DNA from: Georhizobium profundi
GTDB taxonomy: Bacteria > Pseudomonadota > Alphaproteobacteria > Rhizobiales > Rhizobiaceae
Length of the DNA: 64,000 bases
Reading direction: 5' to 3'
Assembly: GCF_003952725.1 (NCBI RefSeq)
Contig: NZ_CP032509.1
Span: 1,326,001 to 1,390,000, forward strand
Each line of letters begins with the position of its first letter. Positions within the stretch are counted from its first letter, which is position 1. The translations under genes were made by a program, and so were the position numbers. The notes beneath the pieces were generated by a model. That model was given only the letters and a program-made list of their open reading frames with translations, was not told where the DNA came from and made no database searches. Positions 55,697 through 63,897 of the stretch are shown one piece after another.

Positions 55697-55725
55697 TCAG
55701 TGGCGAGCGCCAATCTCGCCACTGA
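55697..55725. repeat. Hairpin between boxB and boxA
   Basis: TCAGTGGCGAG / CTCGCCACTGA form a perfect 11-bp stem around a 7-base loop (CGCCAAT) in the 78-base boxB-boxA gap. No T-run follows, so it is more likely an mRNA-stability or attenuation element than a terminator. It may set oxygenase:reductase stoichiometry. Confidence 0.6.
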
Positions 55726-55757
55726 TCGCATTGGTGACCACGGGAGGCACCCGCCCC

Positions 55758-56963
55758 ATGAACGCTCCGCTGAAACAGCACCTGATCGACCCGGAAATCT
55801 GCATCCGCTGCTATACCTGCGAGGAAGCCTGTCCGATCGATGCGATCACGCACAACGAAGACAATGTCGTCGTCGATGCTGCGAAGTGCGATTTCTGTAT
55901 GGCGTGCATTTCGCCTTGCCCGACCGGGTCGATCGATGCCTGGCGGGTCGTCATGCAGCCCTATTCGCTCGAAGAGCAGATGAGCTGGATGGAGCTTCCC
56001 GAGCAGGAGGAGATTGCCAAGCCTGATGGGACGGGGCCTGCTGAGGGTGGTGACGTCGAGGCGCTCGAGGATTCCGTCGAGCGGTTGCTCGCCGAAGCCC
56101 ATGCGGGTGCTGGCGGCAAGGCGCGCGCGCCCGCGACCGCATCGAAGCCCTCGATCAATCTCTACAATCTCAAGAAGCCTGCTGTCGGTATCGTGCAGGG
56201 CAATTACCGGCTGACGAGCGAAAGCGCCGACAGCGACGTGCGCCACATCATCATCGATCTCGGCAATCAGCACTTCCCGGTTCTTGAAGGCCAGAGCGTC
56301 GGCATTCAACCACCCGGCACGGATGCCAGCGGCAATGCCTATCTGCCGCGGCTTTACTCGATCTCCAGCCCACGCGATGGCGAGCGTCCGAACACCAACA
56401 ACATTTCGCTGACCGTCAAGCGCGAGGAGCAGGGGGTCTGCTCCAACTATGTCTGCGATCTGCAGAAGGGCGACGAGGTTCGGCTGACCGGGCCGTTCGG
56501 CGCGACGTTCCTGATGCCGAACGATCCCCAGGCGCAGATCGTCATGATCTGCACGGGCACCGGCTCGGCACCTTTTCGCGCATTCACCATGCGCCGGCAG
56601 CGGCTGACGGCCGATGGGGGAGAGCGCATGCGGCTCTTCTTCGGCGCCCGCACGTCCGATGCGCTGCCTTACTTCGGGCCGCTCAAGAAGGTGCCTGACA
56701 CCATCCTCGAAAAGCACCTCGTCTTCTCGCGGGCCGAGGCGGTGGAGAAGGAATATGTGCAGGACCGTATGCTGAAGCAGCGCGCGGATTTGGCCGGGCT
56801 GCTCTCAGCACCGCACACGCATATCTATGTGTGCGGGCTGAAAGCCATGGAGCACGGCGTCGAGGCCGCGTTCGAACAGATTGCCAAGGATATCGGGACC
56901 GACTGGGTGAGCCTGCGCGATCAGATGCGCGAGAGCGGCCGTTACCATGTCGAGACCTATTGA
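55758..56963 (+). CDS. boxA: BoxA, benzoyl-CoA 2,3-epoxidase reductase subunit
   Basis: 401-residue reductase feeding electrons from NADPH to BoxB. An N-terminal two-[4Fe-4S] ferredoxin domain has Cys 15, 18, 21, 25 (CIRCYTCEEACP) and 44, 47, 50, 54 (CDFCMACISPCP). A linker (~75-125) follows, then an FAD/NADP ferredoxin-reductase domain (LPRLYSISSPRDGE, GVCSNYVCDL, MICTGTGSAPFRAF, HIYVCGLKAMEHG). ATG 55758 was chosen over an in-frame frame open from 55731. The stop overlaps the thioesterase start (TGATG). Confidence 0.94.
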   Translation: MNAPLKQHLIDPEICIRCYTCEEACPIDAITHNEDNVVVDAAKCDFCMACISPCPTGSIDAWRVVMQPYSLEEQMSWMELPEQEEIAKPDGTGPAEGGDVEALEDSVERLLAEAHAGAGGKARAPATASKPSINLYNLKKPAVGIVQGNYRLTSESADSDVRHIIIDLGNQHFPVLEGQSVGIQPPGTDASGNAYLPRLYSISSPRDGERPNTNNISLTVKREEQGVCSNYVCDLQKGDEVRLTGPFGATFLMPNDPQAQIVMICTGTGSAPFRAFTMRRQRLTADGGERMRLFFGARTSDALPYFGPLKKVPDTILEKHLVFSRAEAVEKEYVQDRMLKQRADLAGLLSAPHTHIYVCGLKAMEHGVEAAFEQIAKDIGTDWVSLRDQMRESGRYHVETY

Positions 56964-57403
56964 TGGCTGAAGCTGGCGAGCCTTCGGACCTCTTCGTTCA
57001 CGCCATCACGGTTCAATGGGCAGACTGCGATCCCGCGCGCATCGCCTATACCGGCCAGATCCCGAAATTTGCTCTATCGGCCATCGATGCATGGTGGGCC
57101 GAGCGCGTGGGCATCGACTGGTTTGCGCTCAATGTCGATCACCGGATGGGGACCCCCTTCGTGCATCTCGACATGGACTTCCGCTCGCCGATCACGCCGC
57201 GGCATCCGTTGTTTTGCACCGTGATGCTTAGCAAGCTCGGGACAACGTCGCTGACGTTCAGGGTGGTAGGCCGGCAAGATGGCACTGTCCGCTTTGAAGG
57301 CAATTTCGTGTGCGTTGCCGTATCCGCGGATGATTTCAGGCCGGGATATCCTTCGGCGGAAATTCGCACCCGGCTGGAGAGCCTTTTGAGCGAGCGGCTT
57401 TGA
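56963..57403 (+). CDS. Acyl-CoA thioesterase, 4HBT hotdog fold
   Basis: 146 residues from ATG 56963, overlapping the boxA stop. The hotdog motif VQWADCDPARIAYTGQI is that of 4-hydroxybenzoyl-CoA-type thioesterases, with Asp in WADCDPA as the catalytic acid. Thioesterases in box operons are thought to release benzoate or a CoA-trapped intermediate and so recover free CoA. That role is inferred from position. Confidence 0.85.
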   Translation: MAEAGEPSDLFVHAITVQWADCDPARIAYTGQIPKFALSAIDAWWAERVGIDWFALNVDHRMGTPFVHLDMDFRSPITPRHPLFCTVMLSKLGTTSLTFRVVGRQDGTVRFEGNFVCVAVSADDFRPGYPSAEIRTRLESLLSERL

Positions 57404-57455
57404 TCGATTGCGTTGCTGTGGACCGGCAAAAAGTAGGGCTGTTCAATCAGTAAGA

Positions 57456-57469
57456 TGAAATATAATGCA
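57456..57469. promoter_or_regulatory. Candidate BoxR operator 5 (upstream of boxR)
   Basis: TGAA-ATATAA-TGCA, one mismatch from TGCA-N6-TGCA, 43 bases before boxR. It shares the ATATAA core of operator 1. Confidence 0.5.
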
Positions 57470-57494
57470 TAAAGCGTTGGCCCTTCTGGCCCGC

Positions 57495-57508
57495 TGCATT
57501 ATGGTTCG
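57495..57508. promoter_or_regulatory. Candidate BoxR operator 6 (half-site, before boxR start)
   Basis: TGCA-TTATGG-TTCG keeps the left half-site and the TTAT start of the core, ending 3 bases before the boxR ATG. Occupancy would block initiation and give autorepression. The right half is poor. Confidence 0.35.
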
Positions 57509-57511
57509 GCT

Positions 57512-58426
57512 ATGGATGAGATCGTCACATTTGGCGGCAGAGTGACGCTTGGTCAAGACCGCCAGGCGGACGATACCGAGCGTTTTCTCGAAATGGTGGG
57601 CGATCGGGTGCGCGCGGCGCGCAACCGCCGCAGCATTTCGCGCAAAACGTTGTCTGAAATTTCAGGCGTCTCGCAACGGTATCTCGCCCAGCTGGAGAGC
57701 GGCACGGGCAACATCTCTATCCTGCTTCTGCGACGTGTGGCGGAAGCGCTCGATCATAAGATCGAATGGCTGGTGGGCGAGGAAGATCCCTATACGTCCG
57801 ATGCCGTTGCCATGATGTCGCTCTATCGCCAGGCGACCGGTGAGCAGCGCATGCGCGTTCTCGAAATCCTCGACCCCGACAATCCGCATCTGCGGCGCTC
57901 GCGGCGACTGGCCTTCATCGGCCTGCGCGGTGCGGGCAAGTCCACTATCGGGCGTCTCGCCGCAGACCGGCTCAAGCTTCCGTTTCTCGAACTCAACGAA
58001 GAGATCGAGCAGGCGAGCGGCATGCCGGTCAACGAAGTGATCGCGCTTTATGGCCAGGAAGGCTATCGGCGGCTGGAGAAGCAATCGGTCGAGCGGATTG
58101 CTGCGACCTATGACTCGATTGTGCTGGCGGTTGCGGGCGGCATCGTCTCGGAGCCCGAGACGTTCAACTATCTTCTGCGCCACTATCACACGATCTGGCT
58201 GAAGGCGCGGCCGGAGGAGCATATGGGCCGGGTGCGCGCACAGGGCGATGAGCGCCCCATGGCCGGCAACCCGGCGGCGATGGACGAACTGCGCAACATC
58301 CTGATGAGCCGGGAAGCGCTCTACGCCCGTGCCGAAGCGCAAATCGACACGAGCGGGCGCGGTCTCCCAGAAACGCTGGATGCCGTGCTCGACCTCATCG
58401 AAAAGCGCGGCTTCCTCCGCGCCTGA
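57512..58426 (+). CDS. boxR: BoxR, benzoyl-CoA-responsive transcriptional regulator
   Basis: 304 residues. The N-terminal XRE-type HTH is at ~residues 28-88 (RVRAARNRRSISRKTLSEI, VSQRYLAQLESGTGNISI). The C-terminal shikimate-kinase-like domain (~132-300) has Walker A GLRGAGKSTIGRL (Lys ~143) and the DELRNI region. In Azoarcus, BoxR/BzdR repress the benzoate operons until benzoyl-CoA binds the kinase-like domain. The same mechanism is predicted here. It is convergent with the PaaG-like gene (3-base gap). Confidence 0.92.
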   Translation: MDEIVTFGGRVTLGQDRQADDTERFLEMVGDRVRAARNRRSISRKTLSEISGVSQRYLAQLESGTGNISILLLRRVAEALDHKIEWLVGEEDPYTSDAVAMMSLYRQATGEQRMRVLEILDPDNPHLRRSRRLAFIGLRGAGKSTIGRLAADRLKLPFLELNEEIEQASGMPVNEVIALYGQEGYRRLEKQSVERIAATYDSIVLAVAGGIVSEPETFNYLLRHYHTIWLKARPEEHMGRVRAQGDERPMAGNPAAMDELRNILMSREALYARAEAQIDTSGRGLPETLDAVLDLIEKRGFLRA

Positions 58427-58429
58427 CGA

Positions 58430-59242
58430 TCAGCGGCCCTTGAACGTTGCCGGACGCTTCTCCAGGAACGACAGCACGCCCTCGCGGTAATCTTCCGAGC
58501 GGCCAGCGACGCCCTGAAGACGCGCCTCGTCAGCCAGGTACTCATCGAACGACATTGTATCGGCTGCAGCGACGGCTTTCTTGATCAGCCCGTAGCCGAG
58601 CGTCGGGCCTTCGACGAGGCGGCGGGCAAGGGCGCTCGCCTCGGCTTGGAGTTCGTCTTCCGGCATGCTTTTCCAGATCAGGCCGGCGGCGGCGGCTTCG
58701 CTGCCTGACAGGCTGCCTGCCGTCAGCAGAAGTGCGCGTGCTCTTGCTGCGCCGAGCGCATGGACGAGCGTGTGTCCGGCCCCCGCGTCGACCGAGAGAC
58801 CGACCTTCGCGAACGACCAGATGAACTTGGCATCATCGGCAGCCAGCACGATGTCGCCGGCGATGGCGATCGATGCGCCGGCACCTGCAGCCGCGCCATG
58901 AACGGCGATCACGACGGGCTTCTCGATCGTGCGGATCAGCGTGACGATCGGATGGAAGAGCTGTTTCTGGATCGCTTCGAGATCGAACGGCTCGGTGAAT
59001 TTCCGCGGGTCGCGTGCCGAGAGGTCCTGGCCCGTGCAGAAGGCACGGCCGGCGGCCCGAATGAGCACCGCGCGGATGGCCCGATCGGCGGCGGCACGTT
59101 CGAGCGCTGCGCGGAACTGTAGGAGCATCGCTTCGGTCAGCGCATTCATGCGCTCCGGCCGGTTCAGGGTGATGGTCATCACGCCGGCTTTGATGGTCTC
59201 TTCGATCAGGCGATCGGCCTGATCGTCATTCTCTTTTGACAT
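58430..59242 (-). CDS. Enoyl-CoA hydratase/isomerase, PaaG-like
   Basis: 270 residues from ATG 59242 (MSKENDDQADR). The crotonase oxyanion loops are visible in AFCTGQDLSARDP and VIAVHGAAAGAGASIAIAGD, and the PaaG-type acid in AKVGLSVDAGAGHTL. This family isomerises or hydrates 2,3- and 3,4-dehydroadipyl-CoA. It is divergent from the fused dehydrogenase gene, sharing an 84-base control region with a TGCA-type site. It would move the double bond left by boxD into the beta-oxidation position. A much longer minus-strand frame continues upstream, but that part overlaps another gene and is not coding. Confidence 0.88.
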   Translation of the reverse strand: MSKENDDQADRLIEETIKAGVMTITLNRPERMNALTEAMLLQFRAALERAAADRAIRAVLIRAAGRAFCTGQDLSARDPRKFTEPFDLEAIQKQLFHPIVTLIRTIEKPVVIAVHGAAAGAGASIAIAGDIVLAADDAKFIWSFAKVGLSVDAGAGHTLVHALGAARARALLLTAGSLSGSEAAAAGLIWKSMPEDELQAEASALARRLVEGPTLGYGLIKKAVAAADTMSFDEYLADEARLQGVAGRSEDYREGVLSFLEKRPATFKGR

Positions 59243-59285
59243 TCGTCGGGAATCCACGCAGTTGGCAGTTTGAATATCGTCACGA

Positions 59286-59299
59286 TGCACTATACCGCA
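59286..59299. promoter_or_regulatory. Candidate BoxR operator 7 (divergent beta-oxidation promoters)
   Basis: TGCA-CTATAC-CGCA, one mismatch from TGCA-N6-TGCA, 27 bases before the start of the fused dehydrogenase and 43 before the PaaG-like gene. It would place both genes under BoxR. Confidence 0.5.
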
Positions 59300-59326
59300 T
59301 CTCGCAACAAGGCTCGGAGGAACATC

Positions 59327-61396
59327 ATGGCCGTCACAGTCGCGCGCGAAGGATCCATCGCTATCGTCCGGCTCGACAACCCGCCGGTGAATGCGATCGG
59401 GCTTTCGGTGCGCCAGGGGCTGATGCGGGCGCTGGAGGAACTGGCCGATGCTGCCGATCTCAGGGCAGTGGTGCTGACCGGATCGGACACGATCTTCGCC
59501 GCCGGCGCCGATGCACGCGAGTTCGACGCGGACCCGGTGGCGCCGCATCTTCCCGATATTCTGGACGCCATCGAGAATGCGCCCCAGCCCTGGATCGCCG
59601 CGCTGACGGGCGCGGCGCTCGGCGGTGGCTGCGAACTGGCCCTTGCCTGCCGCAAGCGGATCGCCGGCCCGAAGAGCACGATCGGCCTGCCGGAAGTGAC
59701 GCTCGGCGTGGTGCCGGGTGCCGGTGGCACACAGCGGCTGCCGCGCCTGGTGAGTCTCGCACCCGCACTCGACATCATCGCGAATGGTCGGACGTTGAAG
59801 GCCAACGAAGCGCTCGACGTGGGGCTGATCGACGAAATCGCGGAGGATCCGCTCGTTCGGGCACGGCAGATTGCCGAGAGCGAGGACCTGTCGGCGATCT
59901 TGCCTTTGTCGCAGCGACCGCAGGTGGCTGACGATCAGGCGGCTGTTGATGCGGCTAAAGAACGGGCAGCCAAGCGCATGCGCGGACAGGACGCGCCGCA
60001 GCGCGCGATCGAACTTGTCGCGCTTTCGAGCTCGATGCCGTTCGCGCAAGCCATGCTGGAAGAGCGGCAGACCTTCCTGACGCTGCGGCAGGGTGCGCAG
60101 GCCAAGGCGCTGCGGCATGTGTTTTTCGCCGAGCGCGGGGCAAAGAAGCCGGCGTGGGTGGAGGCGCAGCCGGTGGACGTGAAGACGGTCGTCGTCATCG
60201 GCGGCGGGACGATGGGCGCCAGCATCGCTTATGCGCTCGACAGTGCGGGACATGGCGTTGCGTTGGTTGAAACCGACGCGGATGCCAAGGAGCGCGCCAG
60301 CCACAATGTCGGCCGGTTGTTCAAGGACGCGGTGAAGCGCGGCCTGATGAGCGAGGCAGACGCCGCCAAGCGGCAGGAGCGCATCCAGTTGCTCGTTGGT
60401 TACGACGGTCTGCCCGAGGCGGAACTGGTGATCGAGGCTGCTTTCGAGAGCATCGAGGTGAAGCGGGAGATCTTCTCCACGCTGGACCGCGTCATGCCGG
60501 CCCACGCGGTGCTTGCGACCAACACGTCCTATCTCGATGTCAACGAGATCGCCGCGTCGACATCGCGGCCGGAACGTGTTCTCGGCCTGCATTTCTTCTC
60601 GCCGGCTCATATCATGAAGTTGCTGGAGATCGTTCGCGCCGACCGGACGTCACAGGAGGCGCTGGCAACGGGCTTTGCCGTTGGTGCCAAGCTGCGCAAG
60701 ATCCCGGTGCTTGCCGGCGTCTGCGATGGCTTCATCGGCAACCGCATTCTGTTCCGCTATCGAGAGGAAGCGGACATCCTCATGATGGACGGTTCCCTGC
60801 CATGGCTCATCGACGAGGCCATGGTGGACTTCGGCATGGCGATGGGTCCCTATGAGGTGCAGGATCTTTCGGGCCTCGACATTTCCTACGCCCAGCGCAA
60901 GCGTCGTGCACCAACGCGTGACCCCAATCGGCGCTATATTCCGATCGCCGATCGCATGGTGGAAGAAGGCCGGCTCGGGAAGAAGGTCGGCGTCGGCTGG
61001 TACCGCTATCCCGGCGGCGGCGGCTCCGTTGTCGATCCGCTGCTCGAGGATTTGATTACGGAAGAGGCCCATTTCGCCAAGGTTACGCGCCGCGACGTTT
61101 CGACCGCGGAAATCCGTGAACGGCTGATGCTCGCCATGATCAACGAAGCCGCCGACATCCTGCATCAAGGCATCGCGGAAAAAGCGGCCGACATCGACCT
61201 CGTAATGATCCACGGCTACGGCTTCCCGCGCTGGCGCGGCGGCCCTCTCCACTACGCCGACACGCTGGGCGCAGCCGCCATCCTCGCCCGCATCGAAGAG
61301 TTCGAAAAGCAGGGCCCGATCATGTGGAAGCCGAGCCCGCTCATTCGCGAACTGGCGGAAACGGGCGGGCGGTTTGCTGATGTGAAGCGTGGGTGA
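59327..61396 (+). CDS. Fused enoyl-CoA hydratase / 3-hydroxyacyl-CoA dehydrogenase (FadB/FadJ/PaaH type)
   Basis: 689 residues from ATG 59327 after a GGAGGA ribosome site. An upstream in-frame ATG at 59270 lies across the operator. N-terminal hydratase domain (~1-200): GCELALACRKRIAGP, PEVTLGVVPGAGGTQRLPRL. Central Rossmann domain (~290-480): VVVIGGGTMGASIAYALDSAG, NTSYLDVNEIA. C-terminal dehydrogenase domain (~480-680): GVCDGFIGNRILFRYR, GVGWYRYPGGGG. It should hydrate 2,3-dehydroadipyl-CoA and oxidise it to 3-oxoadipyl-CoA. Position and the TGCA-type site suggest BoxR control. Confidence 0.9.
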   Translation: MAVTVAREGSIAIVRLDNPPVNAIGLSVRQGLMRALEELADAADLRAVVLTGSDTIFAAGADAREFDADPVAPHLPDILDAIENAPQPWIAALTGAALGGGCELALACRKRIAGPKSTIGLPEVTLGVVPGAGGTQRLPRLVSLAPALDIIANGRTLKANEALDVGLIDEIAEDPLVRARQIAESEDLSAILPLSQRPQVADDQAAVDAAKERAAKRMRGQDAPQRAIELVALSSSMPFAQAMLEERQTFLTLRQGAQAKALRHVFFAERGAKKPAWVEAQPVDVKTVVVIGGGTMGASIAYALDSAGHGVALVETDADAKERASHNVGRLFKDAVKRGLMSEADAAKRQERIQLLVGYDGLPEAELVIEAAFESIEVKREIFSTLDRVMPAHAVLATNTSYLDVNEIAASTSRPERVLGLHFFSPAHIMKLLEIVRADRTSQEALATGFAVGAKLRKIPVLAGVCDGFIGNRILFRYREEADILMMDGSLPWLIDEAMVDFGMAMGPYEVQDLSGLDISYAQRKRRAPTRDPNRRYIPIADRMVEEGRLGKKVGVGWYRYPGGGGSVVDPLLEDLITEEAHFAKVTRRDVSTAEIRERLMLAMINEAADILHQGIAEKAADIDLVMIHGYGFPRWRGGPLHYADTLGAAAILARIEEFEKQGPIMWKPSPLIRELAETGGRFADVKRG

Positions 61397-61431
61397 GGGG
61401 CCAACGAAGACCAGAAGTTTCGGGCTAATCC

Positions 61432-61746
61432 CTATTGCCGATCAAGATCGTCGGTCTGCACGTCATCGGGTGCCAGTGCGTCTCCCTGCCGTGCAAATCT
61501 GATCGCAAGAATTTCTACAGTGTCCCGTCGGACTCGCGCCGTCAGGATGAAGGGGCTGGCATGGATTTTTCGGGTTTCCGGGAGCAGGCCGCGTTCCGTC
61601 ATTTTGGGAAACGAGCCAAGCAACGATTTTTTTCGTTCGAGACGCTCGATAATCTTGAGAGCGGTGTTCGGACTATCCTCGGCAATTTTCGCCAGCGCTT
61701 TCAATAGAAATCGCTCGGCGCGGGGAGATAGGCGTACCCGCATCAT
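61432..61746 (-). CDS. Type II toxin, RelE/ParE superfamily
   Basis: 104 residues. The fold signature is VRLSPRAERFLLKALAKIAE at the start and VEILAIRFARQGD at the end, as in ParE/RelE toxins. It is basic in its second half. The ATG overlaps the antitoxin stop (ATGA), the standard arrangement. Whether it targets gyrase (ParE) or ribosome-bound mRNA (RelE) cannot be told. Confidence 0.8.
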   Translation of the reverse strand: MMRVRLSPRAERFLLKALAKIAEDSPNTALKIIERLERKKSLLGSFPKMTERGLLPETRKIHASPFILTARVRRDTVEILAIRFARQGDALAPDDVQTDDLDRQ

Positions 61747-62018
61747 CCCGTGCGACGAATGTTCCCGGTCGCCGTCTCTGTCACTATCTCTCGAGCCCTA
61801 CGCATTACTTCGTCGAGATCGGAACCTAGGCCTTGATCCAGTTCGACCATCCCTTCCGCTTCATCTAGGATATCCGCGCCTTCTTCTTCGAGGTAGCGTT
61901 TCAATGCGCGGACCATCAGCCAGCTTCGGTCTCGATCCAGATGGCCAGACAACGCATCAAAACGCTCAACGATATTGCTGGGTAGGCGAAGAGAAATCTG
62001 AACCTTGTCTTCGGGCAT
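61743..62018 (-). CDS. CopG/RHH-type antitoxin
   Basis: 91 residues from ATG 62018 behind an AGGAGC ribosome site. Ribbon-helix-helix motif KVQISLRLPSNIVERFDAL in the first 25 residues, with the helix at SWLMVRALKRYLEEE. An acidic tail binds the toxin. An upstream in-frame ATG at 62051 is less likely. It is the first gene of the toxin-antitoxin operon and probably autoregulates through its own promoter, where a TATGAT-like -10 lies just upstream. Confidence 0.8.
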   Translation of the reverse strand: MPEDKVQISLRLPSNIVERFDALSGHLDRDRSWLMVRALKRYLEEEGADILDEAEGMVELDQGLGSDLDEVMRRAREIVTETATGNIRRTG

Positions 62019-62072
62019 CGACTGCTCCTGTCTTACAGTGAGATACATCATATCACGCCGACGTCTGGCGTC

Positions 62073-62774
62073 CTAACTGATATCCAGCAAGTGGCGCGCG
62101 CTTTGGTTATAGAGCGTGGTGTTGTTGCCCGAATTGTGCTCGCCCTTGTTCTGGCGGTCCTTCATAAGCGCGATGGCGCGTTGAACGGCCGGACGGGCCT
62201 TGATCGTTTCGCGCCAGCGCTTCACTTCGGGGAATGGCTCGAGCGAGACATCGAGGTTCTTGGCGATGAACGCCCAGGGAAAAGCCAGCATGTCGGCGAT
62301 CGAATAGCTGCCGACGATGAATTCGTCCTGCCGCAGGCGTCGTTCGAGGACTGCGAGAGAGCGTTCATATTCGCCGCGATAGCGCTTCAGGGCGTAATCC
62401 TGTCCGCCGGTCGGCCCGAACATGCGGAAATGCGCCAGCTGGCCGGCCATCGGGCCCTGATTGCCGGTTTGCCAGAAGAGCCATTCCATCGTCTCTTTCC
62501 GGGCGATCGGATCATGCGACATGAAGCGCCCGGTCTTTTCGGCGAGGTACCAGAGGATGGCGCCGGATTCGAAGACCGGGATGGCTCCACCGTTTCCGCC
62601 ACGGTCGACGATCGCAGGCATCTTGGCGTTGGGACTGATCGCCAGAAATCCAGGCGTCAGCTGGGCGCCGTGGAAAATGTCGAGAAAGCGGGCCTGGTAG
62701 GGCAGGCCGCATTCCTCCAGCATGATTGCCACTTTCCACCCATTGGGCGTCGGGGCGTAATAGAGATCGATCAT
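62073..62774 (-). CDS. Glutathione S-transferase (Nu-class, YfcG-like)
   Basis: 233 residues from ATG 62774. An N-terminal thioredoxin-like domain (MIDLYYAPTPNGWKVAIMLE, NAKMPAIVD with the cis-Pro, FESGAILWYLAEKTG) and an all-helical C-terminal domain with WQTGNQGPMAGQLAHF. The GNQGPM loop marks the YfcG/Nu class, whose members reduce disulfides with two glutathiones. It lies next to gentisate dioxygenase and could serve as maleylpyruvate isomerase, but the Nu-class wording makes that less likely. Confidence 0.83.
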   Translation of the reverse strand: MIDLYYAPTPNGWKVAIMLEECGLPYQARFLDIFHGAQLTPGFLAISPNAKMPAIVDRGGNGGAIPVFESGAILWYLAEKTGRFMSHDPIARKETMEWLFWQTGNQGPMAGQLAHFRMFGPTGGQDYALKRYRGEYERSLAVLERRLRQDEFIVGSYSIADMLAFPWAFIAKNLDVSLEPFPEVKRWRETIKARPAVQRAIALMKDRQNKGEHNSGNNTTLYNQSARHLLDIS

Positions 62775-62845
62775 CCCGTCTCTCCCTGATCGCAAATGCG
62801 AAGCCTTGTCGCCTTCGTCTTCTTATCAGGTTCGAGTTGCGCGCG

Positions 62846-63820
62846 TCAGGCGTTGCCGCGGGCTTCGCGCCAGAGGCCGAGCTTTTCCTGCACCGCTCGA
62901 TCGGAATAGGAGAACAGAACCGTTTCCTCCGCCGGTTCATGGACGATCGTCTTCCAGGATGGGGCGACGAAAATGTCCTGCGGTCCCCATTCGATGACGG
63001 CATCGCCGATCCGGCTTTTGCCGCGGCCTTCGACGCAGACGAAGATCGTGGCATCGGTGGAGCGATAGGGGGTCGTGGCACCTGCAGCGAGAAGCTGGAT
63101 GAAGGTCGCGATCGTTGGCATCGCGAAGCCGCCATCGAGCGGGTTCGTGTAGCGGAGCTTGTAGCCGTGGCAGGGGTCCGGATCGCCACCATTCTTCATG
63201 GCCTCGAGCGTCGCGCGGCTCTTTTCGTACGGGTAGTTGAAGATCGGCGAGACGTGGCCACCGCGCGGCGCGTCGACCGGCATGAGATTGTTGCCGAATT
63301 CGTTGTAGGACTGACCCGTCTGTCGCGTGATCTGCTGCGCATCCTCGCCAAGACCTTCGGCAAAGGATGCGTCGAGGAATGACACCAGCGGAATATCGAG
63401 GCCGTCCAGCCAGAACATCGGCTCCTCGGTCTCGTTGCCGTGGTCGTGCCAGGCCATCTGCGGCGTGATGACGAAATCGCCGTACTGCATCACGGTCTTT
63501 TCTCCGTTGACCGCGGTATGGGCACCGGAGCCTTCGAGAACGAAGCGCAGAGCCGATTGCGTGTGGCGATGCGCCGGCGCCACTTCGCCTGGAAGCACCA
63601 GCTGCACGCCGGCATAAAGCGAGGTCGTGACCTTGGACTCACCGCGCAAGCCGGGATTCTCCAAGATAAGTACCCGGCGCTCGGCCTCCTTGGCGGTGAT
63701 CAGACCGCCGGCTTCCATCATGGCCGTGCGGATTTCGGAAAACTTCCAGCCCACGGCCTGGCATTTGGAGACCGGTTCGGGCGTGACCAGCGCGCCGAGA
63801 ACCGTCCAGAGCGGCGTCAT
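62846..63820 (-). CDS. Gentisate 1,2-dioxygenase (5' end apparently frameshifted)
   Basis: Bicupin dioxygenase that opens gentisate to maleylpyruvate. Visible 324 aa from ATG 63820 (MTPLWTVLGALVTPEP). First cupin metal residues are in PGEVAPAHRHTQSALRFVLEG, and MAWHDHGNETEEPMFWLDGLDIP is family-typical. The same frame continues upstream to about base 63885 with NAPQAAGYPERRAFY and EKIDKQNM, matching the family's N-terminal FYxxIxxxNxxPLW, but no ATG, GTG or TTG occurs there. The ATG at 63885, behind GAGGAGAACAGCA, is in another frame and hits a stop after 22 codons. Either a 1-base indel (natural or assembly error) broke the start, or 63820 is used. Confidence 0.88.
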   Translation of the reverse strand: MTPLWTVLGALVTPEPVSKCQAVGWKFSEIRTAMMEAGGLITAKEAERRVLILENPGLRGESKVTTSLYAGVQLVLPGEVAPAHRHTQSALRFVLEGSGAHTAVNGEKTVMQYGDFVITPQMAWHDHGNETEEPMFWLDGLDIPLVSFLDASFAEGLGEDAQQITRQTGQSYNEFGNNLMPVDAPRGGHVSPIFNYPYEKSRATLEAMKNGGDPDPCHGYKLRYTNPLDGGFAMPTIATFIQLLAAGATTPYRSTDATIFVCVEGRGKSRIGDAVIEWGPQDIFVAPSWKTIVHEPAEETVLFSYSDRAVQEKLGLWREARGNA

Positions 63821-63897
63821 GTTCTGCTTGTCGATTTTCTCGTAGAAGGCGCGGCGCTCGGGGTATCCTGCGGCTTGGGGTGCATTGCTGTTCTCCT

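Noticed and set aside
58430..60610. Minus-strand frame of 726 codons, apparently a long fusion protein
   Set aside because: Only codons from 59242 downward match an enoyl-CoA hydratase. The rest overlaps the fused dehydrogenase on the other strand and reads as a low-complexity Arg/His/Asp shadow.
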